A stretch of DNA of 64,000 nt from Paenibacillus alkaliterrae (lineage in GTDB: Bacteria; Bacillota; Bacilli; Paenibacillales; Paenibacillaceae): contig NZ_JAKGAP010000013.1 of assembly GCF_021532375.1 (NCBI RefSeq), positions 1-64,000 on the forward strand, written 5' to 3'. The translations under genes and the position numbers were made by a program. The notes below the pieces were generated by a model that made no database searches, was not told the origin of the DNA, and saw only the letters and a program-made list of their open reading frames with translations. Within the stretch, counting starts at the first letter, position 1; each line of letters opens with the position of its first letter. Shown here piece by piece: positions 63,124 through 64,000 of this stretch.

Positions 63124-63762
63124 ATGCAGCAACGCATCGTCATATGTACCGGCGGCCAGCTGGGCGACTGGGCAATACAGCATATAAAACCCGGGGATTT
63201 GCTTATAGGAGCTGACAGCGGCGCGCTTTATCTCATCCTGCAAGGTTTGAGGCCGGATATTGCGATCGGCGATTTCGACTCGGTATCCGAAGAAGAACTT
63301 ATCTCCATTCGCAACAGCAGCGGGAAGACAATCGCCTGCGACCCAGTCGATAAGGACTATACAGATACGGAAATGGCTGTTCGGCTAGCGCTCGATATGC
63401 AGCCCAATGAGCTCGTTCTGCTCGGTGCGCTGGGCACAAGATTCGACCATTCGTTAGCAAACGTCCATTTACTGGCGCTGGCCGCACAGCAGCAGGTTCA
63501 TGTCGTAATTATAGACAACCATAATAAGATCACGCTGGCAACAGATCGCCTTATTGTGGAGCAGCAAGGATATCCCAACGTTTCTTTGCTTCCCTTGTCT
63601 ATGGAGGTTAAAGGCATAACGTTAACGGGATTTCGATATCCGTTAACCAATGCCAGCCTAACGCTTGGACAATCGCTTGGCATAAGCAATGTGCTGCTTT
63701 CTTCTACGGGCACCATTCAATTGGACGAAGGTCTGCTGCTTGTCATACAGAGCCGAGACTAA
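63124..63762 (+). CDS. thiN: Thiamine diphosphokinase
   Basis: 212 residues from ATG 63124 (AAAGGAC upstream). Family motifs: IVICTGGQLGDW, LIGADSGALYLILQGLRPDI, AIGDFDSVSEEEL, the metal site DKDYTDTEMAVRLAL and LGALGTRFDHSLANV. It makes thiamine diphosphate, the cofactor used by PdhA nearby. Single gene. Confidence 0.95.
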   Translation: MQQRIVICTGGQLGDWAIQHIKPGDLLIGADSGALYLILQGLRPDIAIGDFDSVSEEELISIRNSSGKTIACDPVDKDYTDTEMAVRLALDMQPNELVLLGALGTRFDHSLANVHLLALAAQQQVHVVIIDNHNKITLATDRLIVEQQGYPNVSLLPLSMEVKGITLTGFRYPLTNASLTLGQSLGISNVLLSSTGTIQLDEGLLLVIQSRD

Positions 63763-63777
63763 TGGCGAAGATAGAAG

Positions 63778-63810
63778 AAGAGCCAAGGCAGACTTTGCTT
63801 TGGCTCTCGT
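63778..63810. terminator. Terminator between thiN and the converging gene
   Basis: AGAGCCAA pairs with TTGGCTCT with an inner GCA/TGC; short T-rich tail on the plus strand. Confidence 0.7.
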
Positions 63811-63835
63811 TTATCTTTAGCTGCTAATGTGGCCA

Positions 63836-64000
63836 CTAATAATGATCTTCTTCCTTCGTAACAATCGTTAGTCCATCCATATGCTTGCGATTCATGATTT
63901 TGCGGGCTTTTCTATTTTCCTTTGAATCGAAAATAATGTCCATGTCATATTGTTCATCCGGATACAGTTCCGTCCTGGCAATATACAATTTAAGACGCTT
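63836..64000 (-). CDS. C-terminal 54 residues of an unidentified protein, cut by the window edge
   Basis: An open frame enters from the right edge and stops at 63838-63836. The visible tail is hydrophilic: KLYIARTELYPDEQYDMDII, then ENRKARKIMNRKHMDGLTIV and an acidic end KEEDHY. Coding character is good, but too little is present to name the protein; a MutS-related end is one idea without firm support. Confidence 0.7.
   Translation of the reverse strand, partial: KRLKLYIARTELYPDEQYDMDIIFDSKENRKARKIMNRKHMDGLTIVTKEEDHY

Overview
The window reads as chromosomal DNA of an aerobic, endospore-forming Gram-positive bacterium, most likely Paenibacillus or a close Paenibacillaceae relative. The evidence is strong GGAGG-type ribosome binding sites with frequent TTG and GTG starts, many Rho-independent terminators, a gerK-type germinant receptor operon, a SleB-type cortex hydrolase, XerS, and three Bacillales riboswitch/regulon signatures (fluoride, guanidine-I, LexA/DinR boxes). 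No rRNA, tRNA, CRISPR array or intact transposon was recognised.

Layout. 1-0.5 kb: decayed IS200/IS605-type tnpB. 0.6-3.5 kb: tRNA hydroxylase trhO, a small hydrophilic protein, an unknown protein and an exported SH3/glucosaminidase protein. 3.7-8.3 kb: a patchy accessory segment with a LysM-GMC oxidoreductase fusion, an AraC-type regulator, a deleted gntR, a 26-residue toxin-like membrane peptide and a decayed GNAT gene. 8.3-10.3 kb: CDF metal transporter and a sugar isomerase-like protein. 10.5-14.4 kb: gerKA-KB-KC preceded by an overlapping 41-codon ORF. 14.5-16.5 kb: DinG-type helicase with a 17-bp perfect hairpin in its leader. 16.6-23.5 kb: ectoine/hydroxyectoine uptake and synthesis (ehuBCDA-ectABCD) plus an UPF0316 membrane protein, with a structured leader in front of ehuB. 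23.9-24.3 kb: an intact promoter and fluoride riboswitch in front of a broken CLC-type gene. 24.3-29.4 kb: uppP, a radical SAM/SPASM protein, a DCC1/DoxX/DUF4166 cluster whose middle gene is broken, and a broken sensor kinase. 29.5-30.4 kb: guanidine-I riboswitch with the ykkCD exporter pair. 30.4-34.8 kb: YdjO-like zinc ribbon, lactonase, DsbA-like protein, sleB, xerS. 34.8-38.4 kb: heterodimeric ABC exporter. 38.5-45.5 kb: MoxR/DUF58/DUF4129-like cluster, YdjC deacetylase, APH-fold kinase, MOSC protein. 45.8-49.1 kb: RsiV-like, GNAT, ABC ATPase, a divergent SOS-controlled 74-residue protein, a HAD phosphatase. 49.2-64 kb: housekeeping genes topB, gltD, dfrA-thyA, thioesterase, pdhABCD, an esterase, LMW-PTP, TRIC channel, thiN, and the 3' end of an unidentified gene.

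How it fits together. The largest functional unit is compatible-solute management: ehu imports ectoines, ectABC makes ectoine from aspartate semialdehyde and ectD hydroxylates it, all on one strand with tight spacing. Sporulation/germination functions (gerK, sleB, SH3-glucosaminidase) and envelope functions (uppP, the ABC exporter) are interspersed. A notable theme is gene decay: at least six genes (tnpB, gntR, GNAT, CLC, SRPBCC-DoxX, sensor kinase) carry frameshifts, stops or internal deletions, and two of these keep intact control elements, most strikingly the fluoride riboswitch.
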